A stretch of DNA of 64,000 nucleotides, taken from positions 1 through 64,000 of the forward strand of contig JAGYXB010000102.1 in the NCBI GenBank assembly GCA_022495005.1. Reading direction: 5' to 3'. Below are positions 43,906 through 54,173 of the stretch, one piece after another. The notes beneath the pieces were generated by a model. The model saw only the letters and a program-made list of their open reading frames with translations, did not search any database and had not been told where the DNA came from. Origin of the DNA: Rhyacophila brunnea. Taxonomy: Eukaryota; Arthropoda; Insecta; Trichoptera; Rhyacophilidae. A program made the translations under genes and the position numbers. Within the stretch, counting starts at the first letter, position 1. Each line of letters opens with the position of its first letter.

Positions 43906-45223
43906 AAATTTGTCACGTTAATAATAATTATTCATTATTTATAATAAAGTATTAAATTACCCGATTTAAAAAAAAATCATTTACTAAAATATAAAGCCAG
44001 CCGGCTAGGTAGGCGGCTAGCTCTCTTCAGTACACATTTTAAATATACGTATGATTTTAAAATGATTAATGCGAAACATAGCTGATAATTTGGCATAATT
44101 CGGTCGCGTTGTTTACGGAACTCTAACTGTGACCGCCGATTTTTAAAAATTCATTGTGTGCAGCCGCATTGTAGATATGTTTCAGACGATGCATATTTAC
44201 ATATTCCCCAAAGTTTTAACGTTGTCCATCGAGTAATAAGATAGTTATAATAAAAGTTATAAAAAATAAATGTCACCTCCGCGCATTGCCAATCTGCCCC
44301 TATGTTAAACGTCGAACTGCAAAAAAATGATATAAACTTTGCAACGAAGGAATTTCGGCACATTTAACATGATGAGTGACATGCTTATTGAACATATTTA
44401 AGCCGAAACGTCGATATTGAGTGGGAAAAATCAATATCTTCGGTATTTTCTTTAAAATCAGCCCATGTCAGATTCAAATCGCAGAACGTTCCCGCGACAC
44501 GACAGTGCTGTGATCTGTCATATAAAATCGCAACTTCGTTTAATGAATGCATTGTCACGATACCTACGATGACGTTATTGCATTGAATCGTTGATTTATG
44601 CTCTAAATTCCTATTGATGACATTCTGCCGCTACGGCAGCTATCCAAGGTAGGGTTGTATCGAAGTATTAGCACTTATTGTGATCCGAAAGCAGTCTTTA
44701 TACATACCCACCTATAGAATAGATGATGTGCCGATGTGAATAATAATTGCTTCATGAATTCGACTCGGAAAATTAATTCCCATTAAACTATAGGACAGTG
44801 GGTAGTTATCGACATACTACCTACAAAGTTACCTACCTAATGATAAGGTTAATGGTACCTACCTAATCTCAAAATGACCACGAAAGAAATGGGGCCTTTT
44901 TATCGTACTTACTTACCTATCAAAATAGGTACCACCTAATCTCAAATCGACCACGAAATAGGGCCCCATTATCGTTTCAAATAAGAAAAATTATAAATAG
45001 GTAGATAGGTACCGTTCAATGAATGAATACCTGGCTGAGCTAATAATGTCGGCCAATGTAAACTGTCATCCGTCTCGATGTGAATCGCTCATTAAAATAA
45101 CGATGAACAATAATAATTCCACTTGTAAAATTCTCATTCAACGACAGTACCTATGCTCCATTTCCTTCTTATTGAATAGATACCTACCTACCTATCTGTA
45201 CAAAATAAACGTAATAATAAATA
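43906..45223. other. Remaining hAT interior, left part, no ORF recognised
   Basis: AT-rich. Includes a GCCGGCTAGGTAGGCGGCTAGC inverted motif near 44000. At 44630-44745 there is a rearranged relative of the 22476-22752 MITE. No transposase motif is visible on either strand. Confidence 0.4.
44630..44745. repeat. Deleted relative of the 22476-22752 MITE
   Basis: GCAGCTATCCAAGGTAGGGT, then GTATCGAAGTATTAGCACTT and then GAAAGCAGTCTTTATACATA match the two arms of the other copy brought together. The middle of the element is lost. Confidence 0.65.
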
Positions 45224-45889
45224 CTAGCTGAGCCAGCTGGCTCTCGCCAGTCTGTCTCGCTAGGTCTTGCAGACGGCTTGGCGGTGTTGGATTTTAATAT
45301 AATTGTGAAGTATGCATAGATTTTTCCCTTCGGAATTGATTTTCATTCACCTCAAGACAGTTTGGCATTTTGCTGATTTGTCAGTTTTACGATTTTCAAG
45401 TCGTCACTGTCAATATAAATTTGGGGTCATATGCGTAGTCTATTCTGGAGTCTGGCCTTCACAATATCGTCCGGTACCACCTCAGGCTGATAGGCCAAGT
45501 AGAACAGCTTGCAATCGCGACCACTGACATTTTAATAGAATAAAATATGTGTAGTTATATAAATGTTTCGTTAAAACACGTGTATTTAATAATGATAAAT
45601 AATTATACATCTTATAAATTCGAATATAAAGCAATATATGTGATTATTATAAATGGTGATCCAATATAACATGAATATTAATCTGCCACGGGACCCATTT
45701 AGATAATAAAAGGTTAGCAGTATATAAATAATAAATGCTTGCAGCCGTTGAATAATATTTAAAAAATCAAATTTTGAATTGAAATTTACCCTTAAATAAC
45801 ATAGTCTTCCGGTGCGGGACATTCATATCGAAACAAAATTTATTTTGGGTATTATAAATAGTTAGGTATATAAAATCACAAATAAAAAA

Positions 45890-47600
45890 ATATAGCAATT
45901 TATATGACCAAGTAGAGTAGAATTAGGTTGGGATAACCTTCATCCAGCAGTGGATTGATCCTGGTTGATGATGATGATGATTATGATGACGATATGAATA
46001 TGTAGATAAATAACATTAGCATTTTTAATAAATATAGAAATTCAATACTGTCAAGAATCAGATTGCGGAACCCTTCATCCAGCAGTGTATTGATCCTGGT
46101 TGATGATGATGATGATGATGACGATATAAATATGTAGATAAATATAATATCACAGATTTTGATAAATACAGCAATTCAAATGACAGAAAAAAATATAATC
46201 AAGCTAGGGAGGCCTTTATCCAGCAGTGGAATTGTTCAGGTCGATGATGATGAGGATAATAGAAATAGGTATAATATCACAAATTTGTTTAACCGCTAGT
46301 AGTAGAACCAGGTTGTGAAACCCTTCATCCAGCAGTGGATTGATCCTGGTTGATGATGATGACTATATAAATATGCAGATAAATATAATATCACAGATTT
46401 TGATAAATACAGCAATTTAAATGACAGAAAGGAATAGAATCAAGCTAGGGAGGCCTTTATCCAGCAGTGGAATTGTTCAGGTCGATGATGCAGATGATAG
46501 AAGTAGGTATAATATCACAAATTTGTTTAACCGCTAGTAGTAGAATCAGGTTGTGAAACCCTTCATCCAGCAGTGGATTGATCCTGGTTGATGATGATGA
46601 CTATATAAATATGTAGATAAATATAATATCACAGATTTTGATAAATACAGCAATTCAAATGACAGAAAGGAATAGAATAAAGCTAGGGAGGCCTTTATCC
46701 AGCAGTGGAATTGTTCAGGTCGATGATGAAGATGATAGAAGTAGGTATAATATCACAAATTTGTTTAACCGCTAGTAGTAGAATCAGGTTGTGGAACCCT
46801 TCATCCAGCAGTAGATTGATCCTGGTTGATGATGATGACTATATGAATATGTAAATAAATATAATATCACAGATTTTGATAAATACAGCAAATCAAATGA
46901 CAGAAAGGAATAGAATCAAGCTAGGGAGGCCTTTATCCAGCAGTGGAATTATTCAGGTCGATGATGATGAGGATAATAGAAATAGGTATAATATCACAAA
47001 TTTGTTTAACCGCTAGTAGTAGAATAAGGTTGTGAAACCCTTCATCCAGCAGTGGATTGATCCTGGTTGATGATGATGACTATATACGTATGTAGATAAA
47101 TATATAATTACAGATTTTGATGAATACAGCAATTCAAATGTCAGAAAGGAATAGAATCAGGCTAGGGAAGTCTTTGTCCAGCAGCGGATTGGCTCAGGTC
47201 GATAATGATAAGGATGATAGAAATAGGTATAATATCACAAATTCGTTCAACCGATAGTAGTAGGATCACGTTGCGGAACCCCTTCATCCAGCAGTGGATT
47301 GATGATGATGATGATGATGACGATATGAATATGTAGATAAATAACATTAGCATTTTTAATAAATATGGAAATTCAATACTATCAAGAATACAATCAACGT
47401 AGAGAGGCCATCATCCAGCAGTGGATTTATTGAGGCTCGTGATAATAATGGCATTATATATAGATAGGTAGATAATAATATAATATCACTGATTTTGATA
47501 AATATAACAATTCATGTGTAAGTAAGGAGTAGAATAAGGCTGAGGAGGCCTTTATCCTGCAGTGGATAGGTCAAGATTGATGATGATAGGGACGATAAAA
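45890..47600 (+). repeat. Minisatellite array 1 (LINE-tail derived, ~240-bp dimers)
   Basis: About 14 units share CTTCATCCAGCAGTGGATTG (or TTTATCC.. variants), (TGA)n, AATATGTAGATAAATATAAT and ATCACAGATTTTGATAAATA. Two unit types alternate. The CATCCAG of one type falls at 46076, 46326, 46564, 46802, 47043 and 47285, so the higher-order period is about 240 bp. The shared 70-bp core matches the LINE end at 63822-63890. Confidence 0.9.
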
Positions 47601-47797
47601 ATAGGTAGATATTATACAATATCACACATTTTGATGACTATAACAATTCGTATTAATTTCTTTCATTGTTTGCAATGGCAACTTTGCTAGTTTAATATGA
47701 CTATATTGTGATCTATAGAAATTAGTAGCCTAGGTAATTATTCAATAACAAAAATAGTAGGTGAACAGCCACAAAGAAGTATTTAAAAAAATCAAAT

Positions 47798-48037
47798 TTG
47801 GAATATCACGTTATCTATGATATGACGGACAGTGGCGGACACACCTGTCAGATTTTTATTTACGCAGTGAATTGTAGCAAGATTATGGTTTTTTCACCAG
47901 AAAAAAGTGCGCCAATGCCTACATTACGATATTTGAATAAAAATAATCGAATTTGTTTGTCAAATAAAGAAATGAAATATGGCGTATCGTATACGGTATG
48001 TAAGAAAATATCGGATATAAACGTCAAGTACCTGTGA
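47798..48037 (+). CDS. Unrecognised ORF carried by Helitron copy 1
   Basis: The frame YHVIYDMTDSGGHTCQIFIY, then VFSPEKSAPMPTLRYLNKNN and RICLSNKE, is open for about 80 codons. It can be read back upstream as TATKKYLKKSNLE to a stop near 47769. I recognise no domain. The text looks more protein-like than the neighbouring DNA, so it may be a captured host exon or an old transposon ORF. It opposes the Helitron's own strand. Against copy 2 (51495-51713) it lacks an in-frame 45-bp block that includes that copy's stop. There is no start context or splice evidence, so expression is unproven. Confidence 0.3.
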   Translation: MEYHVIYDMTDSGGHTCQIFIYAVNCSKIMVFSPEKSAPMPTLRYLNKNNRICLSNKEMKYGVSYTVCKKISDINVKYL

Positions 48038-48644
48038 AATCATTGAAAATTTGTGAAATGTGGTCAATTCAAACGGTAGATGAATCGGTAGCGCACATTT
48101 TGAAGTGAAGATGTAAAAATAACAATAAAATGTCGCTTAAATGAGCCGTTAGTGAATTTTCCAAAATCTCTTAGGATAATAATAATGAAAGACTAGCTGA
48201 GCCAGCTGGCTCTCGCCAGTCTGTCTCGCTAGGTCTTGCAGACAGCTTTCATCATAGTGACTTGGTGTTGGATTTTAATATAATAATTGTAAAGTGTGTA
48301 TAGACGGCGCCATAGTTGTCCCTTCGGGATGGATTTTCATTCACGTCAGACAATTGAAAATTTATCTGATTTGTCAGTTTACGATATGCATGTCGTCACT
48401 GCAAATACAAATTTGGAGTCATGTGCGTAGTCTATTCTGGAGTCTGGCCTTCTCAATATCATCTGACACCATTTCAGGCTGCTAAGCCTAGCAAAACAGC
48501 TGGCAATCGCCGATTGCTACCACTGTCATTTTAATTTTAATACAATATATGTGTAGGTATGTGCATTTAAATATGATAAATAGTTATACATCTCAATCGT
48601 GATTATCATAAAAAGCGATCCAATATAACGCGAATATTAATCTC

Positions 48645-48858
48645 GGTACTGTTCGGTTATACCGGAGGCAGCGGAAAACGCATTTTGAAAATAGCCGATA
48701 AACTGGATTATTTGTTAGGTTAACCTAACCAAACCTAACCTAACCTAACCTAACCCAACCTAACCGAACCTAAACTAACCCAAACTAACAAATAATCCAG
48801 TTTATCGACTATTTTCAAAATGCGTTTTCCGCTGCCTCCGGTATAACCGAACAGTACC
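48645..48858. mobile_element. Foldback MITE with CCTAA-repeat loop
   Basis: Near-perfect palindrome arms start GGTACTGTTCGGTTATACCG. The centre holds about a dozen CCTAA-like repeats (AACCTAACCTAACCTAACC..). It is bordered by a perfect 8-bp duplication TTAATCTC (48637-48644 and 48859-48866). The matching position in Helitron copy 1 (45678-45685, TTAATCTG) is uninterrupted. Same family as 15163-15335. Confidence 0.95.
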
Positions 48859-49059
48859 TTAATCTCTTTCGGGTCCCATTTACATAATAGAAAAAGGTTA
48901 GCAGCATAAAAAATAAATTTAAACATTATTTTGTTTCATTGTCTATAAAAAATAAATGCTTGGAGCCACATAATAATATTTTAAAAATCATATTTTGTTT
49001 TAAAAATTAACCTTAAACAATATAGTTTCCCGGTGCGGGACATTCATATCGAGAAAAAT

Positions 49060-51340
49060 GTTGATAAATAATGAAGTAATACATATTATATCTGATAAGA
49101 ATAGGAATTTATAAGACCTAAAGATGTGGAATCAGCTTAAAAAGGCCTTCATCCAGCAGTGGATTGATACAGATTGATGACGATAATGACGATATAAATG
49201 GGTAGGTATATAAAATCACAAATTTAAAAAAATATTGCGGTTTATATGACCAAGAAGAGTAGAATTAGGTTGGGATAACCTTCATCCAGCAGTGGATTAA
49301 TCTTGGTTGATGATGATAATGACGATATTCTGAATGGGAAAATATAATATCAGCAATTTTGATAAATATAGTAATTCATATGACCGACAGAAATTCAAAC
49401 AACTTAGAGAGGCCTTCAACCACCGGTGGATTGATTCAGGTTCATAATGATAATGGAAATATAAATAGATATAATATATTATCACCGATTTTGATAAATA
49501 CAGCAATTCATATGACAGAAAGGAGTAGAATCAGGCATGGGAGGCCTTTATCCAGCAATAGATGGGTTCAGGTCAATGATGATAAGGACGATAGAAATAG
49601 GTATAATATAGTAGTAGAATCAGGTTGCAGAACTCTTCATCCAGCAGTGAATTGATCCTGGTTGATGATGATGACGATATGAATATGTAGGTTAATGTAA
49701 TATCACCGGTTTTGATAAATACAGAAATTCATATCACAGAAAGGAGTAGAATCAGGCTAAGGAGGTCTTTAAGTAGTGGATTGGTTTAAGTCGATGATGA
49801 TGATGATGACGATATGAATATGTAAATAAATATAATATCACCGATTTTGATAAATACAGAAATTCATATGACAGAAAGGAGTAGAATCAGGCTAGCGAGG
49901 TCTTTATTAAGCAGTGGATTGTTTCAGGTTGATGATGATGATGATGATAATGATGATAATGACGATATGAATATGTAAATAAATATAATATCACCGATTT
50001 TGATAAATACAGCAATTCATATGACAGAAAGGAGTAGAATCAAGCTAGGGAGGTCTTTATTAAGCAGTGGATTGGTTTAGGTCGATGATGATGATGATGA
50101 CGATATGAATATGTAGATAAATATAATATCACCGGTTTTGATAAATACATCAATTCATATGACAGAAAGGAGTAGAATCTGGCTAGGGAGGTCTTTATTA
50201 AGCAGTGGATTGGTTCAGGTCAATGATGATGAAAATGATAATGACCATATGAATATGCAGATAAATATAATATCACCGATTTTGATAAATACAGCAATGC
50301 ATATGACAGAAAGGAGTAGAATCAGGCTAAGGAGGTCTTTAAGTAGTGGATTGGTTCAGGTCAATGATGATGATGGTGACGATATGAATATGTAAATAAA
50401 TATAATATCACCGATTTTGATAAATACAGAAATTCATATGACAGAAAGAAGTAGAATCTGGCTAGGGAGGTCTTTATTAAGCAGTGGATTGGTTCAGGTC
50501 GATGATGATGATGATGATGACGATATGAATATGTAGATAAATATAATATCACCGATTTTGATAAATACAGAAATTCATATGACAGAAAGGAGGAGAATTA
50601 GGCTAAGGGGGTCTTTATTAAGCAGTGGATTGGTTCAGGTATATGATAATGATGATGATGATGATGACGATATGAATGTGTAGATACATATAATATCACA
50701 GATTTTGATAAATACATACATTCATATGACAAAAGGAGTAGAATCAAGGCTAGGGAGGTCTTTATTAAGCAGTGGATGGATCCTGGTTGATGATGATGAT
50801 GACGATATGAATATGTTTTTAAATATAATATCACCGATTTTGATAAATACAGCAATTCATATGACAGAAAGGAGTAGAATCTGGCTAGGGAGGCCATTAT
50901 CCAGCAGTGAATTGGTTCAGGTCGATGATATAAGAATGATAGAAATAGGTATAATATCACAAATTCGTTAAACCGATAGTAGTAGAATCAGGTTGCGGAA
51001 CCCTACATCCAGTAGTGGATTGATCCTAGTTGATGATGATGATGATGATTATGATGACGATATGAATATGTAGATAAATAACATTAGAAATTCAATACTG
51101 TCAAGAATACAATCAACGTAGAGAGGCCTTCATCCAGCAGTGGATTTATTGAGGCTCGTGATAATAATGGCATTATATATAGATAGGTAGATAATTATAT
51201 TATATCACTGATTTTGATAAATATAACAATTCATGTGTAAGTAAGGAGTAGAATAAGGCTGAGGAGGCCTTCATCCAGCAGTGTATAGGTCAAGATTGAT
51301 GATGATAGGGACGAAAAAAATAGGTAGATATTATACAATA
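49060..51340 (+). repeat. Minisatellite array 2 (LINE-tail derived)
   Basis: About 17-18 units of roughly 120-145 bp have the same build as array 1: GACAGAAAGGAGTAGAATCA, GGGAGGYCTTTATCCAGCAG, (GATGAT)n, then ATAAATATAATATCACCGAT. The first unit (49115-49177) is the most LINE-like and still has an open 20-codon reading frame with a Trp codon where later units have TAG. Open frames rich in His or Asp along here only reflect the ATGATG microsatellites. Confidence 0.9.
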
Positions 51341-51494
51341 TCACACATTTTGATAACTATAACAATTCGTATTAATTTCCTTCATTGTTTGCAATGGCAA
51401 CTTTTTTAGTATGGAAATTAGTAGCCTAGGTAATTATTCAATAAGAAAAATAGTGGGTGAACAGCCACAAAGAAGTATTTAAAAAAACTCAAAT

Positions 51495-51713
51495 TTGGAA
51501 TATCACGTTATCTATGATATGACGGACAGTGGCGGACACACCTGTCAGATTTTTATTTACGCAGTGAATTGTAGCATGATTATGGTTTTTTCACCGGAAA
51601 AAAAAGCGCCAATGCCTACATTACGATATTTGAATAAAAATAATCGAATTTGTTTGTCAAATAAAGAATTAGAAGGTCTTAAGCGACGAAGACGTCATTC
51701 TGCTATACGTTAA
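51495..51713 (+). CDS. Unrecognised ORF carried by Helitron copy 2
   Basis: This is the duplicate of the frame at 47798-48037, with few substitutions. After LSNKE it continues LEGLKRRRRHSAIR and stops. The same DNA then resumes ATGAAATATGGCG as in copy 1. The basic LKRRRR stretch is the only notable feature. A one-base indel upstream breaks the 5' extension seen in copy 1. Function unknown; probably cargo of the Helitron. Confidence 0.3.
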   Translation: MEYHVIYDMTDSGGHTCQIFIYAVNCSMIMVFSPEKKAPMPTLRYLNKNNRICLSNKELEGLKRRRRHSAIR

Positions 51714-51935
51714 ATGAAATATGGCGTATCGTATACGGTATGTAAAAAAATATCGGATATAAACGTCACGTACCTGTGAAATCATTAAAAATTTGTGAAA
51801 TGTGGTCAATTCAAACGGTAGATGAATCGGTAGCGCACATTTTGAAGTGAAGATGTAAAAATAACAAAAAAATGTCGCTTAAATGAGCTGTTAGTGAATT
51901 TTCCAAAATCTCTTAGGATAATAATATATAAAAGA

Positions 51936-52905
51936 TTATAAGTCCTATGTAACTAGGTACCTACTTCAATGCGACAAACACTAGGATAATTAATTGTTAA
52001 AAGCTACCCACCCACCTACGTCAACAATTCTACACCCAAGTACCTATTTATTCTCAATAACAGCGTTTCTGTGAAATACCCACCTGATTAAAAAAATCAA
52101 CAAGCTGAACTGAACTGTGTGTACATCAAATTTAAGATACCTACCTATTGAAACACTAATAGTAATAGGGTAATCTCAAAATGAAAATAAAAATTAATCC
52201 ACCAACGTTAGCATAATAATATCGGCGAAATCGGTGAAACCGGGAGCGGCTTACGTTGAACTAAACTTACTAAACTAACCGTTTGATAAATAAGTCGGGA
52301 ATATGTTTCTATTTTTGCACGGCATGCATCGACATGACATTAGTCATCAATAATTAGGCTTCCAACTATATCTCGACGCGTGGCCTAAGCGCTTGTGTTG
52401 GAATATTTATATCGGCCAGTGTATGGTTTTATTGTCCGAACGCCGAGTTAAGCTTTGTGTGCTATGGCATTAGGTACAGACAACCTCCTGAAGAATTAAC
52501 TTGGAAAACATCATTTCCAACGAAGATTCATGTAGTCTTATAGAACTTTGTTGGTTTTGATTCTACTAGCCTCATTTGCTGTTGTGAATTTTTAAATGTA
52601 TGCGTGAAAAATAGTGTAAACTCAAGGTACACTTTGAATTTTGCTCCTTGCCATGTCTCACCGATGGAGGTATGTGTGTATTAGTCGCGTCTCATTGGTG
52701 TAGTTACGTGTGTATTGGTAGACGGTGGCGTTGCGCGTCGAAATCACTATTGCTCGAATACGCGCGGAATTCAAAATGATTGATTTCGTATAAGTTTTCG
52801 ATATCGCATTTTTCGGAATACATGGGGGTTGTATATTATATATTTTTATTTAATCGATGACGGGAGTGCAGTGCACACTTTGCTCCTTTACTAGAGCCGT
52901 CCCTG
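51936..52905. other. Remaining hAT interior, right part
   Basis: No transposase or zinc-finger motif is recognised. TTTGCTCCTTG (about 52637) and TTTGCTCCTTTACTAGAGCC (52879-52898) share a short direct repeat near the terminus. Confidence 0.4.
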
Positions 52906-53213
52906 CCTGCGAAGGTTTCTAAATCATTATTATATAAAATACAAAGTTTGTTGTTTGTTTGTTCCATCCAATTTCGATTTTTTTTTTTACTACATATTAA
53001 TAACATTAATAACGTTTTCATATTTTGGATTCGATTTTAATTTAGTGTTCTTCTGTTTGACCTTTACTCCAATTAGAATTATTTTCATATTGCCATATTG
53101 TATTACACAGATATTTTAATATTAAAAAAATAGTTACCTCTTATTATTTTTCAAATATCTAAGATAAATATAACCACGAAGCGACCCTGTGCGAAGCCGG
53201 GTACTTCAGCTAG
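52906..53213 (+). mobile_element. Helitron-like element, 3' part
   Basis: It resumes the interrupted tandem unit at CCTGCGAAGGTTTCT. It then runs through a TTTGTTGTTTGTTTGTTCC tract and ends GCGAAGCCGGGTACTTCAG-CTAG (CTAG 53210-53213) followed by T. An ACCC..GGGT stem precedes the terminus. This is a typical Helitron-type 3' end (hairpin then CTRR). An alternative 5' end (A|TCATTATTATATAAAAT, 52924) would make 52924-53213 a separate 290-bp element. Confidence 0.65.
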
Positions 53214-53546
53214 TATAAAATAAAAATGAATGTTTGTCCCGTATGGGTTCCTATACCATTCATCCGATTGCGATGAAACTTTAGTGAGTTGTTGTGCGCA
53301 CACCCGCGAAGATTTACAACCACCTTCTTCTTCTTCTATTCGTATGCGTTCCTATACCAAATTTGGAAAATCCATGCTTCTCACATGGACAGCTGTATGT
53401 GGCCTGCTCACATTCGTGTACGCACTAGACGGAAAAACAAAAAATATTGTCTAACCAAAAGCACTTCAATAAACAGAATTAAAACACAAACAATTTCTTT
53501 CTTTGAGTGGCATTGGAACGCATGCCGGGTACATAATACTCGCTAG
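53214..53546 (+). mobile_element. Short Helitron-like relative, directly abutting
   Basis: Immediately after the CTAG it starts TATAAAATAAAAATGAATG, carries one CCATTCATCCGATTGC unit, and ends GCATGCCGGGTACATAATAC..CTAG (53543-53546) followed by T. The strict TC start is missing, so it is degenerate or truncated. Confidence 0.5.
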
Positions 53547-54173
53547 TAATAATATAAATATTACTAGGCAATGATGCGAGGCATGCATGAGGCCGGTATC
53601 AATGTAATTGCAGTTTTGAGTTGATCCCACATTGAGTTTGTATGTGCGAGGATCCTTACGGGCAAGACTTTCAGGAAATATGATTTTCGTTACTTTTCAG
53701 TTCAAAATAGTTAATGTTGAAGAATTAGGCACACGGAGACAACTGGGCATAAATAAGTTGGTCCCTTATCCATTCATTACAAGTACGTAGCGATGGATAA
53801 TTAAATGTTTCATCACTAATCATGATAGATGGGCGCTGTTAAGGGTAGGTGGGTAAAGTTTATACGCGCGGCCAACTAGTTATATCGGAAATTACTTCAC
53901 CCATACATCAGCGCGAAGATTTAATGTATGTGGAAAATGCATTATGGGAATTGTCTTATCGGAGTTAATAACGACACAAGGGAACCAAATGCAGGTGTTA
54001 ATGGACAGGATGATAAATTGCCACAAAGGTGCATACAATAATCGTTATCATAATGAAAATGCATTGTATTGTTAGCAACTTTTGAAGATACGTCCAGTAA
54101 CTAGTTTGACACAGGCGAGTAACAAAACTTCTTTTCCGAGTGAATTATTTCATGACATAATAATTGACGGTAC
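53547..54173. other. Spacer, no gene seen
   Basis: No gene or repeat could be supported, apart from a GGAGACAACTGGGC word (about 53727) like the ends of 775-1171. Confidence 0.4.

Larger units (their letters stand above)
45224..48192 (-). mobile_element. Non-autonomous Helitron, copy 1 of a head-to-tail pair
   Basis: Read on the minus strand it starts TCTTTCATTATTATTATCC (5' end at 48192) and ends GAGCCAGCTGGCTCAGCTAG (3' end at 45224). These are Helitron-style TC...CTAG termini, with a 14-bp GAGCCAGCTGGCTC palindrome just before the 3' end. The left neighbour is A (45223), as expected for insertion between A and T. At the right, GA is followed directly by the CTAG of copy 2 with no extra base. 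There is no Rep/helicase ORF. A minisatellite array fills the middle. Confidence 0.85.
48193..51935 (-). mobile_element. Non-autonomous Helitron, copy 2 of a head-to-tail pair
   Basis: On the minus strand it starts TCTTTTATATATTATTATCC (5' end at 51935) and ends ..GCTGGCTCAGCTAG (3' end at 48193), abutting the 5' end of copy 1. The base to its right is T (51936), so the pair as a whole sits between A and T. It is longer than copy 1 (3743 against 2969 bp) because of more array units and a 214-bp MITE. Confidence 0.85.
43498..52905 (-). mobile_element. hAT transposon expanded by a Helitron dimer
   Basis: The left end CAGTGGCGGCCGGTGA and the right end (inverted) CAGGGACGGCTCTAGTA lie between perfect 8-bp duplications CCTGCGAA (43490-43497 and 52906-52913). 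Joining the outer flanks restores the tandem-repeat unit of the host element (..GCACACCTGCGAAGGTTTCT), which supports the ends independently. Of the 9408 bp, 6712 bp are the Helitron pair at 45224-51935. The hAT proper is about 2.7 kb, a normal length. The transposase tail lies on the minus strand next to the left end. Confidence 0.85.

Noticed and set aside
49297..50971. Several open frames with His- or Asp-rich runs on both strands
   Set aside because: They are translations of the ATGATG microsatellites and tandem units. Their frames drift between units and they show no independent protein signal.
45890..51340. CRISPR-like regularly spaced repeats
   Set aside because: Units are continuous degenerate minisatellites with a LINE-derived core and microsatellites, not identical short repeats with unique spacers. 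The genome is eukaryotic.
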